64,000 nucleotides of DNA from Pseudogracilibacillus sp037892545 (GTDB lineage Bacteria > Bacillota > Bacilli > Bacillales > Amphibacillaceae): assembly GCF_037892545.1 (NCBI RefSeq), contig NZ_JBBKBG010000006.1:22167-86166 (forward strand), written 5' to 3'. Under the pieces are notes generated by a model. The model was given only the letters and a program-made list of their open reading frames with translations, did not search any database and had not been told where the DNA came from. The position numbers and the translations under genes are program-made. Shown piece after piece: positions 9,010-16,981 of this stretch. Every line of letters begins with the position of its first letter. Within the stretch, counting starts at the first letter, position 1.

Positions 9010-9714
9010 ATGGAGTTTATGTTTATGGTTGCTCGGTGGTCGCACATTATAGGAGGATTTTTGGCCCTGTGTGTGTTTTGGATTCCAATTGTAACGAAGA
9101 AAGGAAGAAAGACGCATCGACGTAGTGGTTGGGTATATGTTGTTGCTATGAGTATTGTATCTATTTCAGCATTATATATGGGGATTTATCGCCTTGCTTT
9201 TGATTCGTCTTTTCATGCAGAGGATGTTCCATTTTCTTGGTTTCTAATTTTTATTGCTATTTTAAGTGGAGGAGCTGTATGGTATGGCTTGCGTGTCCTT
9301 CGTTATAAAAAGCGCACGGTAACACATAGGAAAATGGTGGATCTATTATTCCCGATCTTATTACTTATTTCTAGTATCGCAATAAGTATTTATGGCTGGA
9401 AAATAGATTTTCCATTACTTAAATTTTTCCCGATTGTTGGCGTATTTTTGGGTGGGATTCAATTACAATATTGGTTGTCAGTCCCAACTAGGAGATCGCA
9501 TTGGATAGTGGAACATATTATTGGAATGCTCTCATGTTGTATTGCAACCGTTACCGCTTTTACTGTCTTTGGGGCACCGAGACTTCTTCAAATTGAATCT
9601 GTAAGTTTGGTTGTTTGGATCATACCAATTCTTGTTTTTGTTCCGCTTATTCTTGGATTCACTACCTATTATACAAACAAAATGGACGGAAAACGTTCCA
9701 CATACAGAAAATAA
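9010..9714 (+). CDS. DUF2306-like integral membrane protein
   Basis: A 234-aa multi-spanning membrane protein with about seven hydrophobic helices. The pattern RWSHIIGG ... KKGRKTHRRSGWVYV near the N terminus and a later KKRTVTHRKMVDLLF motif resemble DUF2306/YozB-like proteins of unknown function. The ATG at 9010 is preferred because GGGGGGAG lies 7 nt upstream; the longer in-frame start at 8980 lacks a ribosome site and would overlap the DHFR-fold gene. Confidence 0.7.
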   Translation: MEFMFMVARWSHIIGGFLALCVFWIPIVTKKGRKTHRRSGWVYVVAMSIVSISALYMGIYRLAFDSSFHAEDVPFSWFLIFIAILSGGAVWYGLRVLRYKKRTVTHRKMVDLLFPILLLISSIAISIYGWKIDFPLLKFFPIVGVFLGGIQLQYWLSVPTRRSHWIVEHIIGMLSCCIATVTAFTVFGAPRLLQIESVSLVVWIIPILVFVPLILGFTTYYTNKMDGKRSTYRK

Positions 9715-9789
9715 TCAATGCATACATCCTTGATGTTTCTATGAAAATAGTACAATTTTTTCCTTATTAACATTTTGGAGGAGATATAA

Positions 9790-10236
9790 ATGAATAATCA
9801 TCCTGTTATCTATAAAAAGTTACAGTCAGGAAATGAAAAGGAATTTCATGATTTGGTCGTATTATTCCATGATGTGTTTGAGACTGAAAATGAGGTTAAT
9901 CAGGGGAATATCAAGCAGTTGTTAAATAATCCAAATTTTGTATGTTTGGTAGCTTTGCAGCATCATAAAATTATTGGAGGAATTACTGCTTACGAGCTGA
10001 TGTCATATGATAGTCCAAATTCTGTGATGTACGTTTATGATTTAGCAGTTCAAAATAGTTATCAACGAAGCGGCATTGGAAGTAAATTGATGAAAGAATT
10101 ATTTGTTGTTTGTAGAAAAAGAGGAATAAAGGAATTATTTGTTCAAGCGGAGGAAGCTGATGCCCATGCTGTTCAATTTTATGAGAAATTAGGAGGCAAA
10201 TCTTTTAACACAAGTCAATTTCATTACAGTCTTTAA
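9790..10236 (+). CDS. GNAT N-acetyltransferase, AAC(3)-I-like
   Basis: A 148-aa acetyl-CoA-dependent acetyltransferase. The central block YVYDLAVQNSYQRSGIGSKL carries the GNAT motif A (Q/R-x-x-G-x-G/A) that binds the CoA pyrophosphate. It is followed by LFVQAEEADAHAVQFYEKLG. Both blocks match the arrangement of the aminoglycoside 3-N-acetyltransferase AAC(3)-I group rather than generic GNATs. Resistance activity is inference; chromosomal relatives may act on other amines. GGAGGAG precedes the ATG by 6 nt. No mobile-element signature is adjacent. Confidence 0.8.
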   Translation: MNNHPVIYKKLQSGNEKEFHDLVVLFHDVFETENEVNQGNIKQLLNNPNFVCLVALQHHKIIGGITAYELMSYDSPNSVMYVYDLAVQNSYQRSGIGSKLMKELFVVCRKRGIKELFVQAEEADAHAVQFYEKLGGKSFNTSQFHYSL

Positions 10237-10383
10237 TTGTTGGGATTTATTTTAGGAATTTTGATTACAACAGAATTGGTATACTTACAGTTTCAAATGT
10301 TATTATACGCACTATCATATCTGGAAAAATAATTGTAAGGAAGTTGAAATATTAGATAAATGTTAGATGAAGGAGAGATGGGA

Positions 10384-10803
10384 TTGCTGCCAATAAAAAA
10401 AGTGTATGGATATATTACAAGAATTAGAAAAGGCAAAGTAGAAATCTTGGTTTTCCGTCATTCGAATCCAAAGGCTGGTATCCAGATACCTAAAGGAACT
10501 GTAGAATCTAAAGAGAGCACTTATCATGCAGTTATTAGAGAAGTTAAAGAAGAAACAGGACTGAAAGATTTTAAGGTGAACAATTTAATAGCCGAAGACT
10601 ACTGGAGAAATGATGATCATGTTATCCACCACAGATATTTTTACCAAATAAATATATCGAATGCTCCAGATAGATGGGATTACGAACCAACAGGTGGTGG
10701 AAATGAAGAAGGATTAACATTTCATTACTTTTGGATTTCTTCCAAAGATGAAGTGGAACTTGTTCGTGGACATGGAGATTATTTAAATGTAATTTTTGGT
10801 TAG
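10384..10803 (+). CDS. Nudix hydrolase
   Basis: A Nudix-fold pyrophosphohydrolase of about 139 aa. The complete Nudix box G-x5-E-x7-REV-x-EE-x-G-L is present at residues 38-60, including the Mg-binding REVKEE. A QIPKG lead-in occurs just before it. The TTG at 10384 has AAGGAG about 8 nt upstream and is the most likely start; ATGs at 10360 and 10378 are in frame but poorly spaced from a ribosome site. Substrate unknown. Confidence 0.85.
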   Translation: MLPIKKVYGYITRIRKGKVEILVFRHSNPKAGIQIPKGTVESKESTYHAVIREVKEETGLKDFKVNNLIAEDYWRNDDHVIHHRYFYQINISNAPDRWDYEPTGGGNEEGLTFHYFWISSKDEVELVRGHGDYLNVIFG

Positions 10804-10864
10804 TATTTAGATACAACTTATCTATTAATTGAATCATAGATGACAGATGGATAGGGGCGATATT

Positions 10865-11311
10865 TTGAAGAGAAATTATTGGATGATTGGACTCGGCATG
10901 GGCTGGACTATTATTTTTGCAGGTATGAGCTTTTATTGGGCAATGGGTGGTCTCATTGGTGCACGATCTCTTGGTGGCGCCATTTATGAGATGGCAATCA
11001 ATCCATCTCACTCTTTTATCGTTATTTTGTGGTTGACAGGTGTCATTAAATTACTTGGATTTTTATTATTGTCACTGCTCCTTATTCAATGGAAGAAACC
11101 AATACTGAATCAATTGTTATTTTATGTAGTAAAGTGTGTAGGGGTTTTACTATTCCTTTATGGGTTTCTTAATTTCATTACGATCACATTAAGCCAGTTC
11201 CATATTTTAGATTTTGATTTAGAACCATATGCCGTATGGTGGAGACTTTCTTTTTGGGAACCGTTTTGGATGATAGGTGGCGTCTTTTATTTTTTCTCTG
11301 TTAAAAGATGA
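10865..11311 (+). CDS. DUF3995-like membrane protein
   Basis: A 148-aa membrane protein with four hydrophobic helices and the terminal pattern WRLSFWEPFWMIGGVFYF that is typical of DUF3995 proteins (function unknown). The TTG at 10865 is favoured because AGGGG lies about 8 nt before it; the in-frame ATG at 10847 has no ribosome site. It follows the Nudix gene by 61 bp and may be co-transcribed. Confidence 0.7.
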   Translation: MKRNYWMIGLGMGWTIIFAGMSFYWAMGGLIGARSLGGAIYEMAINPSHSFIVILWLTGVIKLLGFLLLSLLLIQWKKPILNQLLFYVVKCVGVLLFLYGFLNFITITLSQFHILDFDLEPYAVWWRLSFWEPFWMIGGVFYFFSVKR

Positions 11312-11405
11312 GGAAATTTAGGGCTAACCAGGCTTGTCCACTTCTCTGTTAATTTGTGAACTTTACTGATGGTATTGTATACTAAAGGATGAAGGAGTGA
11401 TTTTT

Positions 11406-11876
11406 TTGGATGTAAAAAAGAAAGATGAACAATTCATGCAGAAAGCAATATCTTTAGCTGAATTATCTAAAAAACAAGGTAATGAGCCTTTTGGTGCAGT
11501 ATTAGTAAAAGATGATACGATTGTCTTTACAAATGAAAATCAAATTCATACGATGAGCGATCCAACTTTTCATGCAGAACATGGACTTATCCGTAGGTTC
11601 TGTCAGGAAAATAAGATATCGGATCTTTCAGAGTATACTCTTTATTCTAGTTGCGAGCCTTGCTTCATGTGTTCAGGAGCAATGGTATGGTCTAAATTAG
11701 GTCGTTTAGTATTTAGTGCTTATGCAAAAGACCTAGATAAGATTTTAGGAGAAAAAGAGGGATTTCCAAGCTCTTTAGTATTCCAACATTCTGTTTGGGC
11801 CCCTTCAGTTACTGGAGGAATTCTTCGTGAAAAGGGTGTTCAAATTTTAGAAAATTACTTTTCAGGTAAGGAATAA
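11406..11876 (+). CDS. Zinc-dependent nucleoside/base deaminase (cytidine deaminase-like fold)
   Basis: A 156-aa member of the CMP/dCMP-deaminase superfamily. The zinc site is complete: H-A-E at residues 56-58 (Glu58 the proton shuttle) and S-S-C-E-P-C-F-M-C with the P-C-x-x-C ligands Cys86 and Cys89. The PFGAVLVKD strand is the usual N-terminal signature. The length and C-terminal region fit guanine-deaminase-like members better than TadA, but the substrate is not settled. The TTG at 11406 is chosen because AAGGAG lies 8 nt upstream and overlaps the alternative GTG at 11397. Confidence 0.85.
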   Translation: MDVKKKDEQFMQKAISLAELSKKQGNEPFGAVLVKDDTIVFTNENQIHTMSDPTFHAEHGLIRRFCQENKISDLSEYTLYSSCEPCFMCSGAMVWSKLGRLVFSAYAKDLDKILGEKEGFPSSLVFQHSVWAPSVTGGILREKGVQILENYFSGKE

Positions 11877-12117
11877 TACTAAATAAACTTGGTTATCGTT
11901 TAATGAGGAGTTCCTGTCCAATCTTTTGGTATTACCATTATATAAGATTTGGTGAGGTACTTCTTTTTTATATCCCTTTTAAACAATATGAACATCATAC
12001 GTTGTCATGTTGGAGACAGCATCATTTTTCCTGTTTTAATCCCACTTATGGATATATGATTTACAAATACAATTTGTAAATAAGTAATAAACTTAACATA
12101 TTTTCTACCTTACCATA

Positions 12118-13005
12118 TCAAAACGTCTTTCTGAAAAAACGTTCAATCGCATCTGCCGCTTCTACGCTCTCCTGAAGATATGGATCCCGGAAACAAAATG
12201 TGTGCCCTAGTTTTTCTTCCCTATCAGTCAGTTCACATGGAATATTGTGCTCAGAAAGTAATTTTTCTAATTTATGTGCGTCTTTTCTTAAAAAATCCCC
12301 TTTAGCAGTCAATATATATACAGGAGGATAGTTTTCAGGCACTAAAACATCTGGAAAATAGAGGGCATACTTTTTCTTCCCATAGTCGTCCCCTAAAAAC
12401 TCACGGTAAGTTGGGGCCACAAGGTAACCCATGGGATTCATTGATCCAATGGAAGGCGAAATAACGGCAAGAGCTTTAAACTGCTTAAATGGAAATGCCT
12501 TTACTGCATACGCATCCAACAGTTCCTCACTATTTACTATATTCGCAACCATCAACGTCAACGTAGCCCCAGCACTGTCACCGTAAAGATAAATATGGTC
12601 TTTATTTCCATTATAATCGCTAATATTGTTGTATACCCAGTGAATTGCTGCAAACAGATCAGAAATCATATCTTTAAAACGTACTTTCCCATCAATAAGT
12701 GAGTAATTTACACTTGCAACAATAAACCCACGTTTTGCCATGTATTTATTAAATATCCTGTTCACTTCTTTCGATCCGCATATAAATCCACCACCATGAA
12801 TGTTGATAATGACATTCAGTTTCTCAGTATTGTTTTCTGGATAATAAATATCAAGAAGATGACTTTCTTTTCCATCATCTATGTATGGTATATCGATAAT
12901 TTCCTTCACACCATGCACGTCCGCCTGTCCGGCGATATGCTCCTTCGTCTTCTCATCTATTTTCTTAGCCAATTTCTGTAAATATGCCAAATGTAATCTT
13001 CCCAT
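12118..13005 (-). CDS. Alpha/beta-hydrolase esterase (HSL/NlhH-like)
   Basis: A 295-aa cytoplasmic carboxylesterase-type hydrolase. The oxyanion-hole motif H-G-G-G is at residues 70-73, the nucleophile elbow G-D-S-A-G has Ser144, and the remaining triad members are likely Asp237 (TAKGDFLRKDA) and His268 (KLGHTF). No signal peptide. Transcribed on the minus strand in the same direction as the MerR gene, but 194 bp away from it. An AGGAAGG site lies upstream. Natural ester substrate unknown. Confidence 0.88.
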   Translation of the reverse strand: MGRLHLAYLQKLAKKIDEKTKEHIAGQADVHGVKEIIDIPYIDDGKESHLLDIYYPENNTEKLNVIINIHGGGFICGSKEVNRIFNKYMAKRGFIVASVNYSLIDGKVRFKDMISDLFAAIHWVYNNISDYNGNKDHIYLYGDSAGATLTLMVANIVNSEELLDAYAVKAFPFKQFKALAVISPSIGSMNPMGYLVAPTYREFLGDDYGKKKYALYFPDVLVPENYPPVYILTAKGDFLRKDAHKLEKLLSEHNIPCELTDREEKLGHTFCFRDPYLQESVEAADAIERFFRKTF

Positions 13006-13199
13006 AAATTAATTTCTTCCTTCCTGTTTACATATTTCGTTTAGAAGTGTTTTGCTTAATCAGATATGAACCTTCAACCAAGTCGGGAATTTTTTCAATA
13101 ACTTCATTATAAATAGCATCCTATTTTTGAGTGGACTCTATAGTGATGGAAGATACTTCTTCAGTCCTTAAGTTATTACCATTATAAGGAGTAATTCGC

Positions 13200-14021
13200 T
13201 TATTTTTCTTCCACTAATATCATTATTTTTGTTACGTAATTATTTTCCCCACCAGCGCTTGCTCCATCAATGACATATTCCTCAAAACTATCCCCACAAA
13301 TACGATACCCTTCTGTATGTAAATAAGTTTTCATTTTTTTATAGGTTTCGTGAATCGTCACATAACTTCCTTTATGATAGCCAACTACATATTTCCCGGC
13401 TTTTTTAATAAAAAGATTTGGTAAATCTGATCGGTCCACACGCATATAAGCATGCGAATAATTCAAATAATCTTCGTTTTCTACCTGTTCTTGACGAATC
13501 AACCCTCCGATAGGATAACCAGTATCAAGTTCTTCCTCTTTTGTATATTTAATAAACGACATAATGGAGCTTGAAAATTCTTTATCCGAACAGTTTAACG
13601 TACTTTCACTTAACACAAAGTATTCTATTCCCATTTTTTCTATTGAAAAGCAATCAAAATTAAATTGTAATGCTTCAGCAATATGCTTTTTCTTGTTTTG
13701 TATCATTTGCTGTGTACGTTTCATGTTTTCAATTTTCTTTTCCATCATTGCTTCTTTTTCCGTTAATAATGCGATCGTTTCCTCCGGGGTTTGAAAATGT
13801 AAAAAATCTTTAATTTCTGCTAAAGACATCCCAATTTCTTTTAGCATTTCAATCACGCTAAAAATCTCTGCTTGTTGAACAGAATAATAGCGATATCCAT
13901 TTTCGTTTTTATATGCCGGATTCAAAAGACCAATATCATCATAATGAAAAAGTGTTTGCTTTTTTACACCACACAAGTATGCAAATTCTCCTGTCGAAAA
14001 AAGCTTTTGTGTAGATCCCAT
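13200..14021 (-). CDS. MerR-family transcriptional regulator with effector-binding domain (BmrR-like)
   Basis: A 273-aa one-component regulator. The N-terminal winged helix-turn-helix reads FSTGEFAYLCGVKKQTLFHY ... YRYYSVQQAE, then comes a dimerising coiled coil (about residues 75-115). A C-terminal domain of about 150 residues is GyrI/BmrR-like and probably binds a hydrophobic or cationic drug. It is divergent from the MATE pump, and the shared intergenic region holds a promoter with the over-long 19-bp spacer that MerR activators untwist. It most likely activates the pump. Confidence 0.9.
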   Translation of the reverse strand: MGSTQKLFSTGEFAYLCGVKKQTLFHYDDIGLLNPAYKNENGYRYYSVQQAEIFSVIEMLKEIGMSLAEIKDFLHFQTPEETIALLTEKEAMMEKKIENMKRTQQMIQNKKKHIAEALQFNFDCFSIEKMGIEYFVLSESTLNCSDKEFSSSIMSFIKYTKEEELDTGYPIGGLIRQEQVENEDYLNYSHAYMRVDRSDLPNLFIKKAGKYVVGYHKGSYVTIHETYKKMKTYLHTEGYRICGDSFEEYVIDGASAGGENNYVTKIMILVEEK

Positions 14022-14039
14022 TTCATCACTCCTTTCTTC

Positions 14040-14070
14040 TTGACTATACGGTAACCATATACTTTATCAT
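14040..14070 (+). promoter_or_regulatory. MerR-type promoter/operator for the MATE pump
   Basis: TTGACT at 14040-14045 and TATCAT at 14065-14070 are separated by 19 bp. The spacer contains the imperfect dyad TATACGGT/ACCATATA. Over-long spacers with a dyad inside are the hallmark of MerR-activated promoters. The site lies between the divergent MerR and MATE genes. Confidence 0.75.
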
Positions 14071-14140
14071 AACATAGAAAAGAAAAATCTTTAAAACAGT
14101 ACGAAATTCAAAGAAATTTAAAATTTAGGTGGTATTTTTT

Positions 14141-15499
14141 ATGGAAAACAATCTTTCAATGATGCAAACAATGGAACCTAGAAAATTATTTACAAAGTAT
14201 TTAATTCCGTCTTTATTAGGAAATGTATTGATGGCAATTAATATCTTAATTGATGGATTATTCGTCAGTCATGGTGTTGGAGAACAGGGACTAGCGGGTG
14301 TAAACATAGCAGTGCCGATTTATACACTGATTACTTCTGTTTCTTTATGGATAGGCATGGGAGGTGCTACGTTATATTCCATTGCACATGGTCAAAACAA
14401 TCAACACCGTGCGAAAGAAATATTTACACATTCCATAGTGTTAGCGATGGTGACCACTGGATTGATTATTGCTTTTTGTTTATTATTCGAGGAACCACTT
14501 GCTTATTTATTTGGAGCAAATGACTCGATTATTTCATATGTCGAAGATTATCTTCACATTATTCTTTTGTTTGGTATGATATTTGTTCTTGAAAATATTT
14601 TAAGTATTTTCATCCGAAACGACGGAAATCCAACACTTGCAATGACAGGATTAATCGTAGCAGCTGTTGTGAATATTATGTTAGATTATCTTTTCATTTT
14701 TACATTCCAATGGGGAGTAAAAGGAGCTGCTTATGCAACGGTCATCGGGACTTTTACAGGTTTATGTGTTTTACTTACGCACTTTTTAACAAAGAAAAAG
14801 CAATTGGGTTTTGTAAAAACGAACATGGAGTTTTCCCTCCTTGGTCAAATTTTTTCCATTGGTTTTCCGAGTTTTATTGTTCAAGGATCGGCTGCAGTGA
14901 TGGTGATAGCATTCAATATAACCTTTAGTTATTTTGTTGGAGAAACAGGGGTTGTAGCGTATGCAGTTGTCAATTATATGCATACTGTTTTTCTTATGCT
15001 GTTTATCGGGATAGGAGCAGCTTTGCAACCTATTACAAGTTATCATTATGGTGCTAAACTTTATCAGCGGATGAAACAATTCATTTGGATTGCGATCATC
15101 ACAGCATTTGGTATTGGAGCAACTGCATTTATGATGGGAGTTTTGGGGAAAAGTACGATGATTGACTTATTCGGAATTGATATTCCAGAAGTCATTGATT
15201 ATACAAAAATTGGGATTGTCTACTTTTTCGCAGGGTATTTGTTTTTAGGAATCAACATGGTTTTTGTAGAATTTTATCAATCGATTGGAAGAATTCGCAT
15301 CGCCACGTCGATTGTCTTAAGTCGTAGCCTTATTTTATTCATCCCATTGCTTTGGATCTTACCTAATTTCTTCGGTCGAAATGCAATTTGGCTGGTCTTT
15401 CCTGTATCTGAAGGATTAACGGTTTTATTTACTTTTCTATTGTTAAAATTCAATTGGATGGAACTTGTTCCTTCAGTAAAAATAAATGCTGCTAAATAA
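14141..15499 (+). CDS. MATE-family multidrug efflux transporter
   Basis: A 452-aa membrane protein with about twelve helices arranged as two six-helix halves. MATE marks include LIDGLFVSHGVGEQGLAGVN near residue 45 and the second-half region around FIVQGSAAVMVIAFN. It would export cationic drugs or metabolites using Na+ or H+. The ATG at 14141 sits 8 nt after TAGGTGG; the GTG at 14129 is too close. The context with a BmrR-like regulator and a MerR-type promoter supports drug-inducible expression. Confidence 0.92.
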   Translation: MENNLSMMQTMEPRKLFTKYLIPSLLGNVLMAINILIDGLFVSHGVGEQGLAGVNIAVPIYTLITSVSLWIGMGGATLYSIAHGQNNQHRAKEIFTHSIVLAMVTTGLIIAFCLLFEEPLAYLFGANDSIISYVEDYLHIILLFGMIFVLENILSIFIRNDGNPTLAMTGLIVAAVVNIMLDYLFIFTFQWGVKGAAYATVIGTFTGLCVLLTHFLTKKKQLGFVKTNMEFSLLGQIFSIGFPSFIVQGSAAVMVIAFNITFSYFVGETGVVAYAVVNYMHTVFLMLFIGIGAALQPITSYHYGAKLYQRMKQFIWIAIITAFGIGATAFMMGVLGKSTMIDLFGIDIPEVIDYTKIGIVYFFAGYLFLGINMVFVEFYQSIGRIRIATSIVLSRSLILFIPLLWILPNFFGRNAIWLVFPVSEGLTVLFTFLLLKFNWMELVPSVKINAAK

Positions 15500-16090
15500 A
15501 GAAGAGAAAAGAAAGAGAGGATAATCAGAAGATATTTTCCTATATATTTACTTCTTTACATAGATGTGTGTGGAAGTATAAAGCAATTAGTATTTTAATA
15601 TAGGGATGAATTTTTTGGAAAACATGTACCAATAAAAATATAGGCTGTTAGTGGAAAAAAGATATGCTCCCTTTAAAGTAGACAGATTAAAAAACAAAAA
15701 ATCTGATTTGCTTTAAGGGACTTTTTTTATGAGCTGTTATTCGTATTTTTTGAATGTAAATATGAAGTGAATCGATTTACATATATCAAATGGCAAAGAT
15801 GAAAAAATCGATGCTTAAAATTATTGACAATTATGATTCAAGTATAAGCCTCACATATTTTACACAAAATTAAAAATATTATGACGCTATTTGAACGAGT
15901 TTAGAAGCTAGTGTAATTAGTGAATATTGAATGATGATGAACCAAACCACCATAGCATTATGTTGAATCAATTCATATACATCATGAACATAGCTCGTCA
16001 ATTTTACCTTCTTTTTACATCTAATTAACATCTATTTAAACTTTCGCTGATACGATAAATATAGTTTAAAAAATAAGAGGAGGGACATTT
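15500..16090. other. Intergenic stretch between MATE and ECF genes
   Basis: About 590 bp without a gene. It contains a strong hairpin terminator (15668-15728) and AT-rich sequence. A segment near 15935-15965 (GAACCAAACCACCATAGCAT) resembles the GAACCACCATCGCAT word at 4757, possibly shared mobile-element debris. A GAGGAGGG ribosome site ends it. No known riboswitch was recognised upstream of the ECF operon. Confidence 0.45.
15668..15728 (+). terminator. Strong long-stem terminator
   Basis: The arms TCCCTTTAAAG...AGATT and AATCT...CTTTAAGGGA form an extended stem of about 20 bp, followed by seven T residues. It lies 170 bp after the MATE stop codon, so it may end that transcript or derive from an insertion-sequence end. 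Confidence 0.75.
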
Positions 16091-16981
16091 GTGTTAGAAA
16101 ATTCAGAACTAAAAACAGCATATACGCAATCGCAGAAGATGATGATTTTTATTCTAGCAATGTCACTTAATGGACTTGCAAGTTTATTTACAGAATTATT
16201 GCCGGAATTTGAAATAGGGCCAATTGATTTCTCTATTTCATATATGGCCTTTGTACCAATTATTCTCGTCATTTTATTTCATCCATTATATGCTGCTTTA
16301 GGTGCATCCATTGGAGCAATTATATTTGGAGATTTATTACTAGGAGATTTTGGTGGTTTAGGTGAAGTAGAAGGATTCCTACAAATTACATTAGCAATGT
16401 ATATCGCTGGATTGCTTGTGCGAGATCCGACGAATAAAGTGCAAATTTCAATTGCGGCGCTTGTCGGGGTTGCTATTGACCAAATTTTAGGTGCCATTGT
16501 TGATATTGGGAAAGTATGGTATGGGATAGAAGAATTAGAAGCTGTACCTGGGTTACCTGAAAGTATCGTCATCATGGAGGCATTTGATTTCGTAAATAAC
16601 ATGATTATCTCTGGTGTTTTATTCGGATTAATCCCTGCAATTTATTTAATACCAAAATTATATGGAAAAATTGAACCGTTAATGGGAATGAATCCACGTG
16701 ACAAAAACGAAAAGTCAACGATCACTGAATATATTTCGGCGCGATTAATCCTCATTACTATTTTCTTTGGTTTTGTTGGTCTAGTAACAGAATTTATAGC
16801 GGAAATGGACATCAACTTTGCATTTTGGAAACCAGGTTTCATAGACCAATTTGGTGATGATTTTATCTGGTTACTTGTATCTGCTATAGCAATTATTGCT
16901 TTAATCGTTATGTTTATCTTAGGAAAGTTAATCAATAAAACAAAAAAAGTAAAAAAGGATAATGAAAAATGGTCAGCTTAA
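16091..16981 (+). CDS. ECF transporter S component (substrate-specific membrane subunit), substrate unknown
   Basis: A 296-aa membrane protein with about eight hydrophobic segments, first gene of an ECF operon. S components are usually near 200 aa; this one carries an extra C-terminal pair of helices (about residues 215-285). Position directly before an ECF ATPase and EcfT gene assigns the role. The acidic and glycine-rich loop FGDLLLGDFGGLGEVEG (about residues 78-94) is a candidate substrate-proximal region. GTG start with GAGGAGGG 7 nt upstream; the 3' end overlaps the ATPase gene by 13 bp. Confidence 0.78.
   Translation: MLENSELKTAYTQSQKMMIFILAMSLNGLASLFTELLPEFEIGPIDFSISYMAFVPIILVILFHPLYAALGASIGAIIFGDLLLGDFGGLGEVEGFLQITLAMYIAGLLVRDPTNKVQISIAALVGVAIDQILGAIVDIGKVWYGIEELEAVPGLPESIVIMEAFDFVNNMIISGVLFGLIPAIYLIPKLYGKIEPLMGMNPRDKNEKSTITEYISARLILITIFFGFVGLVTEFIAEMDINFAFWKPGFIDQFGDDFIWLLVSAIAIIALIVMFILGKLINKTKKVKKDNEKWSA

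Noticed and set aside
16091..16981. Assigning the ECF S component to thiamine, biotin, riboflavin or folate
   Set aside because: None of the motifs of those S families was recognised and no riboswitch was seen in the leader.
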